Assembly: GCA_018266875.1 (NCBI GenBank)
Contig: JAFDZR010000019.1
Location: 1 to 63,507 of the forward strand
Direction: 5' to 3'
DNA from: Bacteroidota bacterium
Lineage (GTDB): Bacteria > Bacteroidota > Ignavibacteria > Tepidaquicellales > Tepidaquicellaceae
Length of the DNA: 63,507 bases
Positions within the stretch are counted from its first letter, which is position 1; every line of letters begins with the position of its first letter. The translations under genes and the position numbers were made by a program. Of this stretch, positions 52,852 through 61,184 are shown piece by piece. The notes under the pieces are model-generated. The model was not told the DNA's origin and searched no databases. It saw nothing but the letters and a program-made list of their open reading frames with translations.

Positions 52852-53703
52852 ATGGAATGGAAAGGACGTGAACAAAGCACAAACGTCGAAGACCGCAGGA
52901 GAAGTACGGGAAAAACCGTAGGCGGGATCGGATGTCTGGGAACGGTAATAATGCTTCTGCTGGTGTGGATGCTCGGAGGAGATCCGCTTCAGGTCCTGCA
53001 GCAGGTTGATTTACAGCCGCAGCAGACTCAGCAGAACCGTCAGCCGTCCGCTGAAGAAGACGAACTTGCGCAGTTCGTCTCTGTAGTGCTGAAAGATACT
53101 GAAGATGTCTGGAGTAAAATTTTCCGGGAAAAGTACGGAAGAGAATATGTAAAGCCGACCCTTGTTATGTTCACAGGAACTACACAGTCCGGATGCGGTT
53201 ATGCCAGTTCGCAGACGGGTCCGTTTTACTGTCCCGCTGACAGTAAGCTGTACATCGATCTCGGGTTTTACCAGGAATTAAAAAATAAATTCAAAGCGCC
53301 GGGAGATTTTGCAATGGCATATGTCATTGCCCACGAGGTCGGACATCACGTCCAGAATCTTCTCGGAATACAGGATCAGGTGCAGAGTCAGAGAAGAAGA
53401 ATGTCGGAAACACAGTACAATAAGCTCAGTGTGAGAGTAGAACTGCAGGCGGATTTCTTTGCAGGTGTCTGGGCTCATTATGATCAGAAAATGAAAAACA
53501 TTCTCGAACCGGGTGATATTGAAGAAGCGCTCAATGCAGCAAATTCCATAGGCGACGACCGTCTCCAGAAACAGGCGCAGGGATATGTTGTTCCTGATGC
53601 GTTCACTCACGGAACGAGCGAACAGAGAATGAGATGGTTTAAAAAAGGTTTTGATACAGGTGATGTCTCTCAGGGAAATACTTTCGCAGCCGGAGATCTC
53701 TGA
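52852..53703 (+). CDS. YpfJ-family neutral zinc metallopeptidase
   Basis: A 283-residue membrane-anchored protein: a basic N-terminus (WKGREQSTNVEDRRRSTG), one helix (GGIGCLGTVIMLLLVWMLGG) and a periplasmic catalytic domain. Characteristic YpfJ blocks are QSGCGYASSQTGPFYCPAD and the zinc site IAHEVGHHVQNLLG (H161, E162, H165). The later VELQADFFAGVWAHY provides the third ligand. The physiological substrate is not known. A Gln-rich linker follows the helix. The following DUF3298-like gene is 33 bases downstream and may share the transcript. Confidence 0.93.
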   Translation: MEWKGREQSTNVEDRRRSTGKTVGGIGCLGTVIMLLLVWMLGGDPLQVLQQVDLQPQQTQQNRQPSAEEDELAQFVSVVLKDTEDVWSKIFREKYGREYVKPTLVMFTGTTQSGCGYASSQTGPFYCPADSKLYIDLGFYQELKNKFKAPGDFAMAYVIAHEVGHHVQNLLGIQDQVQSQRRRMSETQYNKLSVRVELQADFFAGVWAHYDQKMKNILEPGDIEEALNAANSIGDDRLQKQAQGYVVPDAFTHGTSEQRMRWFKKGFDTGDVSQGNTFAAGDL

Positions 53704-53736
53704 ATAAAATTATTATAATAATTTTATAAATTAGAA

Positions 53737-54480
53737 ATGAAAAATTTACTTATCGTAATTATATTTTCAGTGATGGTTGTGTCTTCATTTGCTCAGCAGA
53801 TGAATGTCACATACAAATATTCCGAACAGAAAAACAGGGAATTGAATTATACGGCGGAGGTAACTTATCCGCAGGTTGACTTCGGACCCGATGCTCTGAT
53901 GGGAGTGAGAGGAATTGCATCTGATATAAATAATTTAATAGAGAGCAGGATCGGAATTTATATTAAAGGATTTGAGGATCAGCTGAAACTAATTAAGACA
54001 GATGATCCGGAGAAACGAATGCGTACACTTAAAATAACTTCTGAATCATCGGTATCAGGCGGAACATTGCTTTCTGTCAGGTTTACTCTTTTCATGAATA
54101 TTCCCGGAATGGCTCATCCGGTCACACATGATTCTTCGTTTAATTACAGCGTTACTTCTTCCGGCGAACTTGATCTGAGAGATCTCTTTAATGAAAATGC
54201 AGACTATCTTACATACGTTTCATCTTATTCACAAAAAGAGCTTGAGGCAAATGCTTATTCGCAGGGCAATGAGAATGTTTTTGACATGATTAAGTTCGGC
54301 ACTTCTCCTGAACCGAAAAATTTCAGAGTGTGGAATATCTCAAATGACAGTCTGAGCATCACATTCAATCCTGCTCAGGCAGCGCCGTATTATTTCGGAA
54401 TGCAGACAGTGAAGATACCTCTTGACGGAATGCTCGGGATAATTGACAGAAAAGGACCGCTGGAATATTTATTCAGATAA
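53737..54480 (+). CDS. exported DUF3298/RsiV-like protein
   Basis: A 247-residue exported protein (signal MKNLLIVIIFSVMVVSSFAQ). The body has the DUF4163/DUF3298 layout known from the anti-sigma factor RsiV. First comes a strand-rich N-domain (YTAEVTYPQVDFGP). The C-domain follows, with MAHPVTHDSSFNYSVTSSGE, LDLRDLFNENADYLTYVSSY and FNPAQAAPYYFGMQTVKIPL. RsiV binds lysozyme through this fold, but this protein lacks the anti-sigma helix, so the role may be as a stand-alone periplasmic binding protein. Probably co-transcribed with the metallopeptidase. Confidence 0.75.
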   Translation: MKNLLIVIIFSVMVVSSFAQQMNVTYKYSEQKNRELNYTAEVTYPQVDFGPDALMGVRGIASDINNLIESRIGIYIKGFEDQLKLIKTDDPEKRMRTLKITSESSVSGGTLLSVRFTLFMNIPGMAHPVTHDSSFNYSVTSSGELDLRDLFNENADYLTYVSSYSQKELEANAYSQGNENVFDMIKFGTSPEPKNFRVWNISNDSLSITFNPAQAAPYYFGMQTVKIPLDGMLGIIDRKGPLEYLFR

Positions 54481-54515
54481 AATTTATATTGAGAAGGTGT
54501 TATTTTCCGATGCAG

Positions 54516-55394
54516 TCAGAAATGCCAGTGATGCTTATACTCAATTCCGCTTTTACTGTGGATCTTGATTGCCATAATCCCACCGATTGAAACCAGAATT
54601 ATACCAAGAACTGTAATAAAATCAGGTTTCTGATGGAAAAAGATCACATTGAATATAAGAGTATATACCACTGCAGAGAAATTGAAAGGAGAAAGCTTTG
54701 AGGCTTCTTCAAATCTGTAGGCATACTGAAGAAGGTAAATAAACAACATAAAAGTAACTCCGGTTAAAATTCCGTAAACCCAGATAATTAAAGGAGGATT
54801 AACCCAGTTAGCGGCTGCAACCGGAAGAGAGATCAAAGTTGCAATTGAAGAATAATAAAAAATAATTGCCTCAAATGATTCAGTCACTGAAAGTTCTTTC
54901 ATTGCAACAAAAGCAACCGCAAGGAAAACTCCTGACATTACTCCGAAAATCTCTCCGGCTTTCAGAAAATCACCTGTTACAGGATGTATAATCAGAACAA
55001 TACCTACAAAGCCGGTCAGAATTCCAAACCATATAAAGTTATCGAATTTTTTCTTAAGCCAGATCAGTGCAACGAACGGTATAAACAGAGGTGTTGTATT
55101 AAGCAGTAATGTTCCGTCTACGATATTCGTTTTTCTTATGCAGATAACATAACAGGTGAAAGCCAAAATGCCGGTCGTACCTCTTATTAAATGCAGACCG
55201 TATTTTTTAGTCTTTATTGATCTGAATTTATTGAAAGAGGCGGCTGTAACAACTATCACCAGGCATGTAGCATATTGAATAAATACTATCCACTCTACAG
55301 GTATTCCCTGTTCTGATATTAGCTTTACAAAAACACTTCCGAGCGCGACGAAAATAAACCCGAAAAGTACTGCTGCTATTGCTTTTGGATTGAT
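54516..55394 (-). CDS. EamA/DMT-family transporter with non-canonical start
   Basis: A 10-helix drug/metabolite transporter of the EamA family. Two EamA repeats are visible (FGILTGFVGIVLIIHPVTGD; LGIILVSIGGIMAIKI). The first conventional start is GTG at 55259, giving 247 residues and losing the first helix. The same frame continues upstream through a fitting helix (NPKAIAAVLFGFIFVALGSV, EWIVFIQYATC) to a stop at 55401-55403. Only ATC (55394-55392), ATA or ATT codons are available there. ATC would yield about 292 residues, the usual family size. Substrate is unknown. It may be in an operon with the GNAT gene ending 10 bases upstream. Confidence 0.8.
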   Translation of the reverse strand: MNPKAIAAVLFGFIFVALGSVFVKLISEQGIPVEWIVFIQYATCLVIVVTAASFNKFRSIKTKKYGLHLIRGTTGILAFTCYVICIRKTNIVDGTLLLNTTPLFIPFVALIWLKKKFDNFIWFGILTGFVGIVLIIHPVTGDFLKAGEIFGVMSGVFLAVAFVAMKELSVTESFEAIIFYYSSIATLISLPVAAANWVNPPLIIWVYGILTGVTFMLFIYLLQYAYRFEEASKLSPFNFSAVVYTLIFNVIFFHQKPDFITVLGIILVSIGGIMAIKIHSKSGIEYKHHWHF

Positions 55395-55404
55395 GTGATT
55401 TTAT

Positions 55405-55959
55405 TTATTTAACGAATTTATACATTAAAACGCTGTCGATATATGTTCCGTCTGAAAGTTTCATGTCTTTAGGGCAATATCCTTCCCGGGTGAATCCGCA
55501 ATCCTCATATAATTTCAACGCCCGCTTATTTGTAGAGAATGCATTAAGAGCAACTTTCTCTACTGCCGGATCTTTTTCTGCATGATCCAGCAGAGTATTG
55601 ATCAGAATTTTTCCTGTTCCTGAATTTCTGAATTCTTTTGTCACTCTGACTGTAAACATACCGCAGTGTTTTGTCCGTTTAAGTGATCCTGTATCAAAAT
55701 TAAGCTGTCCGATTATTTCAGCTCCGGACTCCGCTACAATATACAGATCATGGGCATGATTTAAACTATCCGAGATCCTTTCTTTTTCATCTGCCTGAGT
55801 GTAATCTATCTCATCAGGTTCTTTCAGCATAAAATCCAGTTCCATTACAATCCCTGTCTTCATTTCAATAATCTTTGCTGCATCATCGGGAGATGCATTT
55901 CTTATCAGTATTTTTCTTCCTTTTCTATCCGTGAATTCAAAACTTTCTATTTCTGCCAT
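55405..55959 (-). CDS. GNAT-family N-acetyltransferase
   Basis: A 184-residue GNAT acetyltransferase. The acetyl-CoA site is MFTVRVTKEFRNSGTGKILI, with the R/Q-x-x-G-x-G/A-like RNSGTGK loop near residue 116. VEKVALNAFSTNKRALKLYEDCGFTREG is the typical motif B/C region with the Tyr that protonates the thiol. The substrate cannot be read from the sequence. Related enzymes modify amines, including antibiotics or protein N-termini. It follows the HAD gene by 9 bases. Confidence 0.87.
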   Translation of the reverse strand: MAEIESFEFTDRKGRKILIRNASPDDAAKIIEMKTGIVMELDFMLKEPDEIDYTQADEKERISDSLNHAHDLYIVAESGAEIIGQLNFDTGSLKRTKHCGMFTVRVTKEFRNSGTGKILINTLLDHAEKDPAVEKVALNAFSTNKRALKLYEDCGFTREGYCPKDMKLSDGTYIDSVLMYKFVK

Positions 55960-55968
55960 TTCAAAAAA

Positions 55969-56655
55969 TTATGCTTTTGAGTTTTTTATGAAAGTCAGAA
56001 TTTTAATAATCTCTTCATCAGAAAAACTCTCAACACTCAGGTCTGCGTCTGAAACATCCTGATTACCTGAATTCGGATTAATGTAAGCAATACAATTCAT
56101 GCCGGCTGACTTAGCTGCTTTGACTCCGTTTGCAGAATCTTCAATCACGTAGCATGAATCCGGCTTTACTTTGAAATGTTCTGCGGTTTTAAGAAAAATA
56201 TCCGGAGCGGGCTTTCCGTTGAGGACTTCCTCTCCGCTGATGATATAATCAAAATGTATATTCAGACCGTGTTTGTTCAGAACAAGTTGAATGTTATCAC
56301 GGGGTGATGATGATGCAACGCTTAATCTGAAATTGCTTCTTTCAAAGGATAAAATAAGTTCATTTATCCCGCTGACAGGCGTGGAAATCATATCCGAACT
56401 GAGAACGGAATACATCCTCATCTTTTCAGATTCCATCAGTTCCTCTACACTGTGTTCCAGATCATAATCTGATTTTATTCTGTCCCACATCCTGAAAGAA
56501 GACATGCCGACAAATCCGTTGTACTCTTCTTCTGACATTTCAAAACCCAGCTCTGAAAAATGTTCCATATTCATTTTCCTGTAAGCCGGTTCAGAATCAA
56601 TTAGCACCCCGTCCATGTCAAAAATTATTAATGTTATCTTATCTGTTTCCAACAA
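55969..56655 (-). CDS. HAD-IA hydrolase, beta-phosphoglucomutase-like
   Basis: A 228-residue HAD-IA enzyme. Motif I is FDMDGVLIDSEP, with nucleophile D13 and acid D15; motif II is VASSSPRDN near residue 115; motif III is NGKPAPDIF with the Lys near residue 147; motif IV is CYVIEDSANGVKAA near residue 168. The order and the VLIDSE cap entrance match beta-phosphoglucomutase and related sugar phosphatases. It precedes the GNAT gene closely and is followed upstream by the DEAD-box helicase gene, all minus strand. Confidence 0.88.
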   Translation of the reverse strand: MLETDKITLIIFDMDGVLIDSEPAYRKMNMEHFSELGFEMSEEEYNGFVGMSSFRMWDRIKSDYDLEHSVEELMESEKMRMYSVLSSDMISTPVSGINELILSFERSNFRLSVASSSPRDNIQLVLNKHGLNIHFDYIISGEEVLNGKPAPDIFLKTAEHFKVKPDSCYVIEDSANGVKAAKSAGMNCIAYINPNSGNQDVSDADLSVESFSDEEIIKILTFIKNSKA

Positions 56656-56692
56656 CTGCTGACAGCGTTATCTTTTAATATCAGAAATAATG

Positions 56693-58420
56693 TTACTTTT
56701 TATCAGAAGCATATTCAATAAAGATCTTGTTGCCTTTTATCTGATTATTGTTCATGACCTTGATTACCTTATCGGAATATTTTTTCTCAACATTTACAAA
56801 ACAATACTTATCGAATAACGCTATTTCGCCTACAGAACTTCCGGGAATTCCCGTTTCGCCGGCAATTGCTCCGAGCACGTCTTTAGGCTTAATTCCGGAA
56901 TTCTTTCCGATATTAATGAACAGTCTGCTCATACTTGGGTCGAAAGAACCGGGTCTTCCCTTGTCATTTTTTCTGTCGCCTCTTCTGCCGTCTCCCTTTC
57001 TGCCGTCACCTCTTCTTTCCCTTCCTCTGTCTTTATCCCTGTCTTTGCGTCCTGACTTTCTTCTGTCAGATGAGTCGTCATATTCCCTGTAGACGGATTC
57101 CGGAGGAGAGGAATATTCAGTTTCATTAACTTTTCCTATCAGCAGTTTCAGCAAAGCTGAAGAAATATCTTCATAGGAAAGATTCTCTGCAAGAAGTTTC
57201 TCAATTATTGAAACGTGTTTATGAAGATCCTTATCCTCCCTGACTAAAGTGGAAATTTCCTCGACCAGAGTTTTTGTCCTGATCTCTTCCACATCTTTAA
57301 GAGTTGGAACAGGCAGCTTGTTTATAGGTGTCTTTGTGTATTTTTCTATATCCTTGAGTTTCCTGAAATCTTTTCCTTTTACAAAAGTAAAAGCCTGACC
57401 TTCTCTTCCGGCTCTTGCAGTTCTGCCAATTCTGTGAACATAATATTCCTCATCCTGCGGCATGTCATAGTTGAATACGGCGTCAATTTCATCAACATCG
57501 ATTCCTCTTGCCGCAACGTCAGTCGCAACAAGTATATCCAGAGTTCTGCTTCTGAATTTAGCCATCACACGGTCTCTCATCATTTGTTTCATGTCTCCGT
57601 GCAGACCTTCAGCGGAATATCCTCTTGCCTGTAAATGCGAGACAAGATCATCCACCATTCTTTTGGTGTTGCAGAAAACCAAAGTCAGTTCGGGATCATA
57701 TATATCAATAAGTCTTGTGAGAACCTCAAGTTTCCCTCCGGATTTTATATCAAGGTAATACTGAACAACCTTCGGAACTGTAAGTTCTTTGTGAATTACT
57801 TTTATGTGAACAGGATCATTAAGATATTTTCTTGAAAGCTTTACGATCTCCGGCGGAATAGTAGCGGAAAAGAAAACTGTCTGCCTCTCAGCCGGTGCCG
57901 ATTTGATAATGCTTTCGATGTCGTCTCTGAAACCCATATCGAGCATTTCGTCAGCTTCGTCGAGTACAATGAATCCCACATCAGATAAATCGATAGTCTT
58001 TCTGTTTATATGATCAAGGAGTCTTCCGGGAGTGGCAATGATGATCTGGACTCCCGATCTCAAAGCTTTTATCTGTCTGTCAATAGACTGTCCGCCGTAT
58101 ATAGGGATTACTTTAACGTTTTTAATGTATTTCAGCAGTTCGCTGAATTCTTCAGCGACCTGAATAGCGAGTTCCCGGGTAGGACAAAGTACGGCTGCCT
58201 GAATTTTCCTGGAATCCGGATCAATGTTTTCAATGATCGGGATGGCAAAAGACGCTGTCTTTCCTGTTCCTGTCTGCGCCTGTCCGAGTACGTCTCTTCC
58301 TTCCATTATAACGGGAATAGACTGAGTCTGTATAGGTGTTGCTTCTTCGAAGCCCATGTCTTTTACAGCCTTCTGAATTTCGGCTGATAAATTCAGTTCT
58401 TCAAATTTTACGGTATGCAT
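56693..58420 (-). CDS. DEAD-box RNA helicase (DeaD/CsdA type)
   Basis: A 575-residue ATP-dependent RNA helicase that unwinds RNA in ribosome assembly and mRNA turnover. All motifs are present: Q motif (ATPIQTQSIPV), Walker A (AQTGTGKT, about residue 48), PTRELAIQ, DEAD (FIVLDEADEMLDMGF), SAT (FFSATIP) and HRIGRTARAGR. A basic, RG/RGD-rich linker (residues about 440-490) leads to a C-terminal DbpA-like RNA-binding domain (SRLFINIGKNSGIKPKDVLG). This resembles CsdA/DeaD in domain order. Expression under cold stress is common for the family. Confidence 0.93.
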   Translation of the reverse strand: MHTVKFEELNLSAEIQKAVKDMGFEEATPIQTQSIPVIMEGRDVLGQAQTGTGKTASFAIPIIENIDPDSRKIQAAVLCPTRELAIQVAEEFSELLKYIKNVKVIPIYGGQSIDRQIKALRSGVQIIIATPGRLLDHINRKTIDLSDVGFIVLDEADEMLDMGFRDDIESIIKSAPAERQTVFFSATIPPEIVKLSRKYLNDPVHIKVIHKELTVPKVVQYYLDIKSGGKLEVLTRLIDIYDPELTLVFCNTKRMVDDLVSHLQARGYSAEGLHGDMKQMMRDRVMAKFRSRTLDILVATDVAARGIDVDEIDAVFNYDMPQDEEYYVHRIGRTARAGREGQAFTFVKGKDFRKLKDIEKYTKTPINKLPVPTLKDVEEIRTKTLVEEISTLVREDKDLHKHVSIIEKLLAENLSYEDISSALLKLLIGKVNETEYSSPPESVYREYDDSSDRRKSGRKDRDKDRGRERRGDGRKGDGRRGDRKNDKGRPGSFDPSMSRLFINIGKNSGIKPKDVLGAIAGETGIPGSSVGEIALFDKYCFVNVEKKYSDKVIKVMNNNQIKGNKIFIEYASDKK

Positions 58421-58545
58421 TTATGATTATTAATTTTAAAATAGTGCTGATGTAAGGTGAATTTAGTTGATGCTTTTTTAGATAATGTGTGATGTTAAAG
58501 AAATATTTCAATCCGAAGCATAACAATAATAGACAAAATAAACCA

Positions 58546-59883
58546 TTAAAGCAAATTGCTTGCAAGCTCGGCAAGTTCAGATCTTTCGCCTTTCAGCAGA
58601 TTTACGTGCGCATACAGTTTCTGTCCTTTGAAATGTTCGATCAAATAAGAAAGACCGTTTGACTGTGAATCAAGATAGGGGTGGTCGATCTGATAAACAT
58701 CACCTGTGAAAACAAGCTTGGATCCTTCCCCTGCTCTGGTTATAATTGTTTTGATCTCATGTGGAGTAAGATTCTGCGCCTCATCCACTATAAAAAATAT
58801 TCTCTGAAGACTTCTTCCCCTTATGTAGCTCAGCGGCTCAATAACAAGTTTCTGATCCTTTATCATCTGAGAGATCTGCTGATGCTGTTTGTCTGTTTCG
58901 GAATACTGATCCTGAATCACTTTAATGTTGTCCCAGAGCGGCTGCATGTATGGGGCAAGTTTATCCTCTATATCGCCGGGGAGATAACCTATATCCTTAT
59001 TGCTCAGAGGAACCACAGGTCTTGCAATGTAGATCTGCCGGTAATTTTTCCTTGCATGAAGCGCCGAGGCGATAGCAAGTAGAGTCTTGCCTGTGCCGGC
59101 TTTTCCTGTCATTGAGACGAGAGGAATGTCGGGATTGATAAGTGCATCTGTTGCAAATGTCTGTTCCGCATTTCTGGATTTAATTCCGTATATATCAGTC
59201 TTGTCCACTTTCCTTAATACTTCTTTAAAAGGATCATAATGCGCAAGTACTGATCTGCTGTTGTTTCTCAGAATATAGAATTTATTAGGAAGTATTTCTC
59301 CGTTAAGCTTCTTCTTAACAGTATCAATCGGAACTTCAAACGGCGACTGATATAGTTTCAAAAGTATATCATCGTCAAAATTGTCAATGATCTCCTTGCC
59401 GCTGTATAATTCCTCAACGCTGCCAATCATATCTGTCGTGTAATCCTCTGCAAGTATCCCTATAGCTTTGGCTTTCATGCGGAGGTTCACATCTTTGCTT
59501 ACCAGTATAACGGAGCGGGTTTTGTTTTTATTCTGAATATCAAGCGCAGTGCTCAGAATTCTGTGATCAGGTGTGTCATCAATGAACATTTCCCTGATCT
59601 CGCTGAGCAGTCCCTTGGTTATCGCTATTCTGACCTTTCCCCTTCCCTTTCCCAGTGAAATTCCGCCGTTGAATAACGCCGAACCTGTCATGGAATCCAG
59701 TGTCCTTGCAAACTCCCGGGCGTTAAGATTTATAACCTGACTGCCTCTCTTGAAATGATCGAGCTCTTCTATTACTGTAAGCGGGATGATGATGTCATTC
59801 TGTTTGAACTGTAATATGCAGGATGAATCGTGCAGTATAACATTAGTATCAAGTATGAAGATCTTAGTGGATTTTTTCGCCAT
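58546..59883 (-). CDS. PhoH2-type PIN domain/PhoH ATPase
   Basis: A 445-residue protein with an N-terminal PIN ribonuclease domain (IFILDTNVILHD, D12 region; IPLTVIEELDHFKRG; DHRILSTALD) and a C-terminal PhoH ATPase (MTGKAGTGKTLLAIA near residue 258, FIVDEAQNLTPHE near residue 365, VFTGDVYQIDHPYLDSQSNG near 395). This is the PhoH2 architecture, which in mycobacteria unwinds and cuts RNA. No antitoxin-like short gene adjoins it. The gene is single, 125 bases upstream of the helicase gene, and both might be active in RNA metabolism. Confidence 0.92.
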   Translation of the reverse strand: MAKKSTKIFILDTNVILHDSSCILQFKQNDIIIPLTVIEELDHFKRGSQVINLNAREFARTLDSMTGSALFNGGISLGKGRGKVRIAITKGLLSEIREMFIDDTPDHRILSTALDIQNKNKTRSVILVSKDVNLRMKAKAIGILAEDYTTDMIGSVEELYSGKEIIDNFDDDILLKLYQSPFEVPIDTVKKKLNGEILPNKFYILRNNSRSVLAHYDPFKEVLRKVDKTDIYGIKSRNAEQTFATDALINPDIPLVSMTGKAGTGKTLLAIASALHARKNYRQIYIARPVVPLSNKDIGYLPGDIEDKLAPYMQPLWDNIKVIQDQYSETDKQHQQISQMIKDQKLVIEPLSYIRGRSLQRIFFIVDEAQNLTPHEIKTIITRAGEGSKLVFTGDVYQIDHPYLDSQSNGLSYLIEHFKGQKLYAHVNLLKGERSELAELASNLL

Positions 59884-59921
59884 TTATAATTGGGATTTCA
59901 AATGTTCCAGTTTTCAGAAAA

Positions 59922-59929
59922 CAAATATA
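59922..59929 (-). promoter_or_regulatory. putative -7 element for the PhoH2-type gene
   Basis: On the minus strand TATATTTG, fitting TAnnTTTG, stands 38 bases before the ATG at 59883. No TTG is at the proper -33 distance, so the call is weak. Confidence 0.35.
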
Positions 59930-60082
59930 CTTTATCCAAGAGATATATGAAATGTAGGTATTATTCATTTATTTGTCTTTCTGATTCTGTGATTTTTTTC
60001 TGCCGGGAAGGATCTACCGAAATTCTCTGATTCTGTATTTAATTTAATATTAATTATTTATTCTTTAATTTGAACTCTGTGA

Positions 60083-61087
60083 ATGCATATTCACACAATC
60101 AATTTAACGATCTTGAAAAAAATATATATCTGTATTTTTTGTTTTTTACTGCAGGTCAGTGTCGGCTCTGCACAGATTAATCCCGGAATAAATGTTTCGG
60201 TTAACAACAAAAAATTCATCGGGTTTTATAATAACCTCGCAGAGTCTTATCTGCTCAATATTAACAGACCATTCATAGAAATTCAGACATCCTCACCCGG
60301 AAAAGGCGGATATGAGATAAATCTGTATCCAACCGCAGGAGAAGGTTATTATGATGTTCCTTTAATATCAAACACAGGAATTTCTGACAGATTATCGGTA
60401 GTAAGTCAGATCAGTCTCTACACCACTGCTTATAATTTACTAGGAAACAAAACAAACGGATTCGGGGATATTTATCTGGGTTTGCTCTTGAATGTTCAGA
60501 GCTCGGAAAAATTCAATCACTTTATTCAACCGGGTATAAAGATACCGACTTCAGGAAACAAAACTGGCTCGGGGAAAGTAGATTTTCACCTGGGAGCTTC
60601 AGAGAGTTTTGAGACGGAAAAATTTTATAATACCATCACGCTGAATTTCAGTCTTCTCGGCAGAGCGGACTTTCCGGAAAAGAGCAATAGAAAGCTTCCG
60701 GTTTCAATTATTAATACTATTGACAGCTTAAAAGGAACTTATGATTATTCATATGAACCGGCTCTGGATCTGGAGATAAATCCGACTTACTATTTAAACG
60801 ACAGGATCCAGCTTGAATCGGGAGTTTCATATAACAGGAACATGAAATATGATTTCAGCAGTCTGTCCCTGTTCGGGGATGTGATTTATAATTTCAGTAA
60901 TAAATTTTATGTGTATCCGGGAGCTGATTATTTTAAATATGATAAAATAGATTATTACCAGACAAGTCTTTATGCAGGCGCTGGATATAATTTCACTGAT
61001 AATCTTTCAGCAGACATCAGTGTATCTGATGATATCAATCATTCATCAAAGCCGTATTTTTATACACAGCTTACTTTTACCAGATAG
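60083..61087 (+). CDS. outer-membrane beta-barrel protein, transporter-like
   Basis: A 334-residue exported protein with a hydrophobic signal (ILKKIYICIFCFLLQVSVGS) and strands alternating hydrophobic and polar residues to the end (PYFYTQLTFTR). Segments such as GFGDIYLGLLLNVQSSEKFN and FIQPGIKIPTSGNKTGSGKVD recall the MetA-pathway or transporter-type barrels, but no firm family can be named. ATG at 60083 and TTG at 60113 are both possible starts. The TTG gives a tidier signal peptide. It converges with the helix-hairpin-helix barrel gene. Confidence 0.7.
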   Translation: MHIHTINLTILKKIYICIFCFLLQVSVGSAQINPGINVSVNNKKFIGFYNNLAESYLLNINRPFIEIQTSSPGKGGYEINLYPTAGEGYYDVPLISNTGISDRLSVVSQISLYTTAYNLLGNKTNGFGDIYLGLLLNVQSSEKFNHFIQPGIKIPTSGNKTGSGKVDFHLGASESFETEKFYNTITLNFSLLGRADFPEKSNRKLPVSIINTIDSLKGTYDYSYEPALDLEINPTYYLNDRIQLESGVSYNRNMKYDFSSLSLFGDVIYNFSNKFYVYPGADYFKYDKIDYYQTSLYAGAGYNFTDNLSADISVSDDINHSSKPYFYTQLTFTR

Positions 61088-61106
61088 TTCAGGATCAGGT
61101 CGTTAA

Positions 61107-61161
61107 CTTTCCGGTACATAATAAATTATGTTTGGCTTCTTCCCAAGCCGCACCCGGAAAG
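61107..61161. terminator. nested hairpins between convergent genes, possible terminator
   Basis: Outer arms CTTTCCGG (61107-61114) and CCGGAAAG (61154-61161) enclose a smaller hairpin GGCTT/AAGCC (61134-61138 with 61145-61149). No T-run follows, so termination is a guess from position between genes ending at 61087 and 61185. Confidence 0.3.
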
Positions 61162-61184
61162 GGTTATCGGAATTCATCAAGGTT

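Noticed and set aside
58546..59883. Toxin-antitoxin module with PhoH2
   Set aside because: No short antitoxin-like gene overlaps or precedes it, so it is listed as a stand-alone PIN/PhoH protein.
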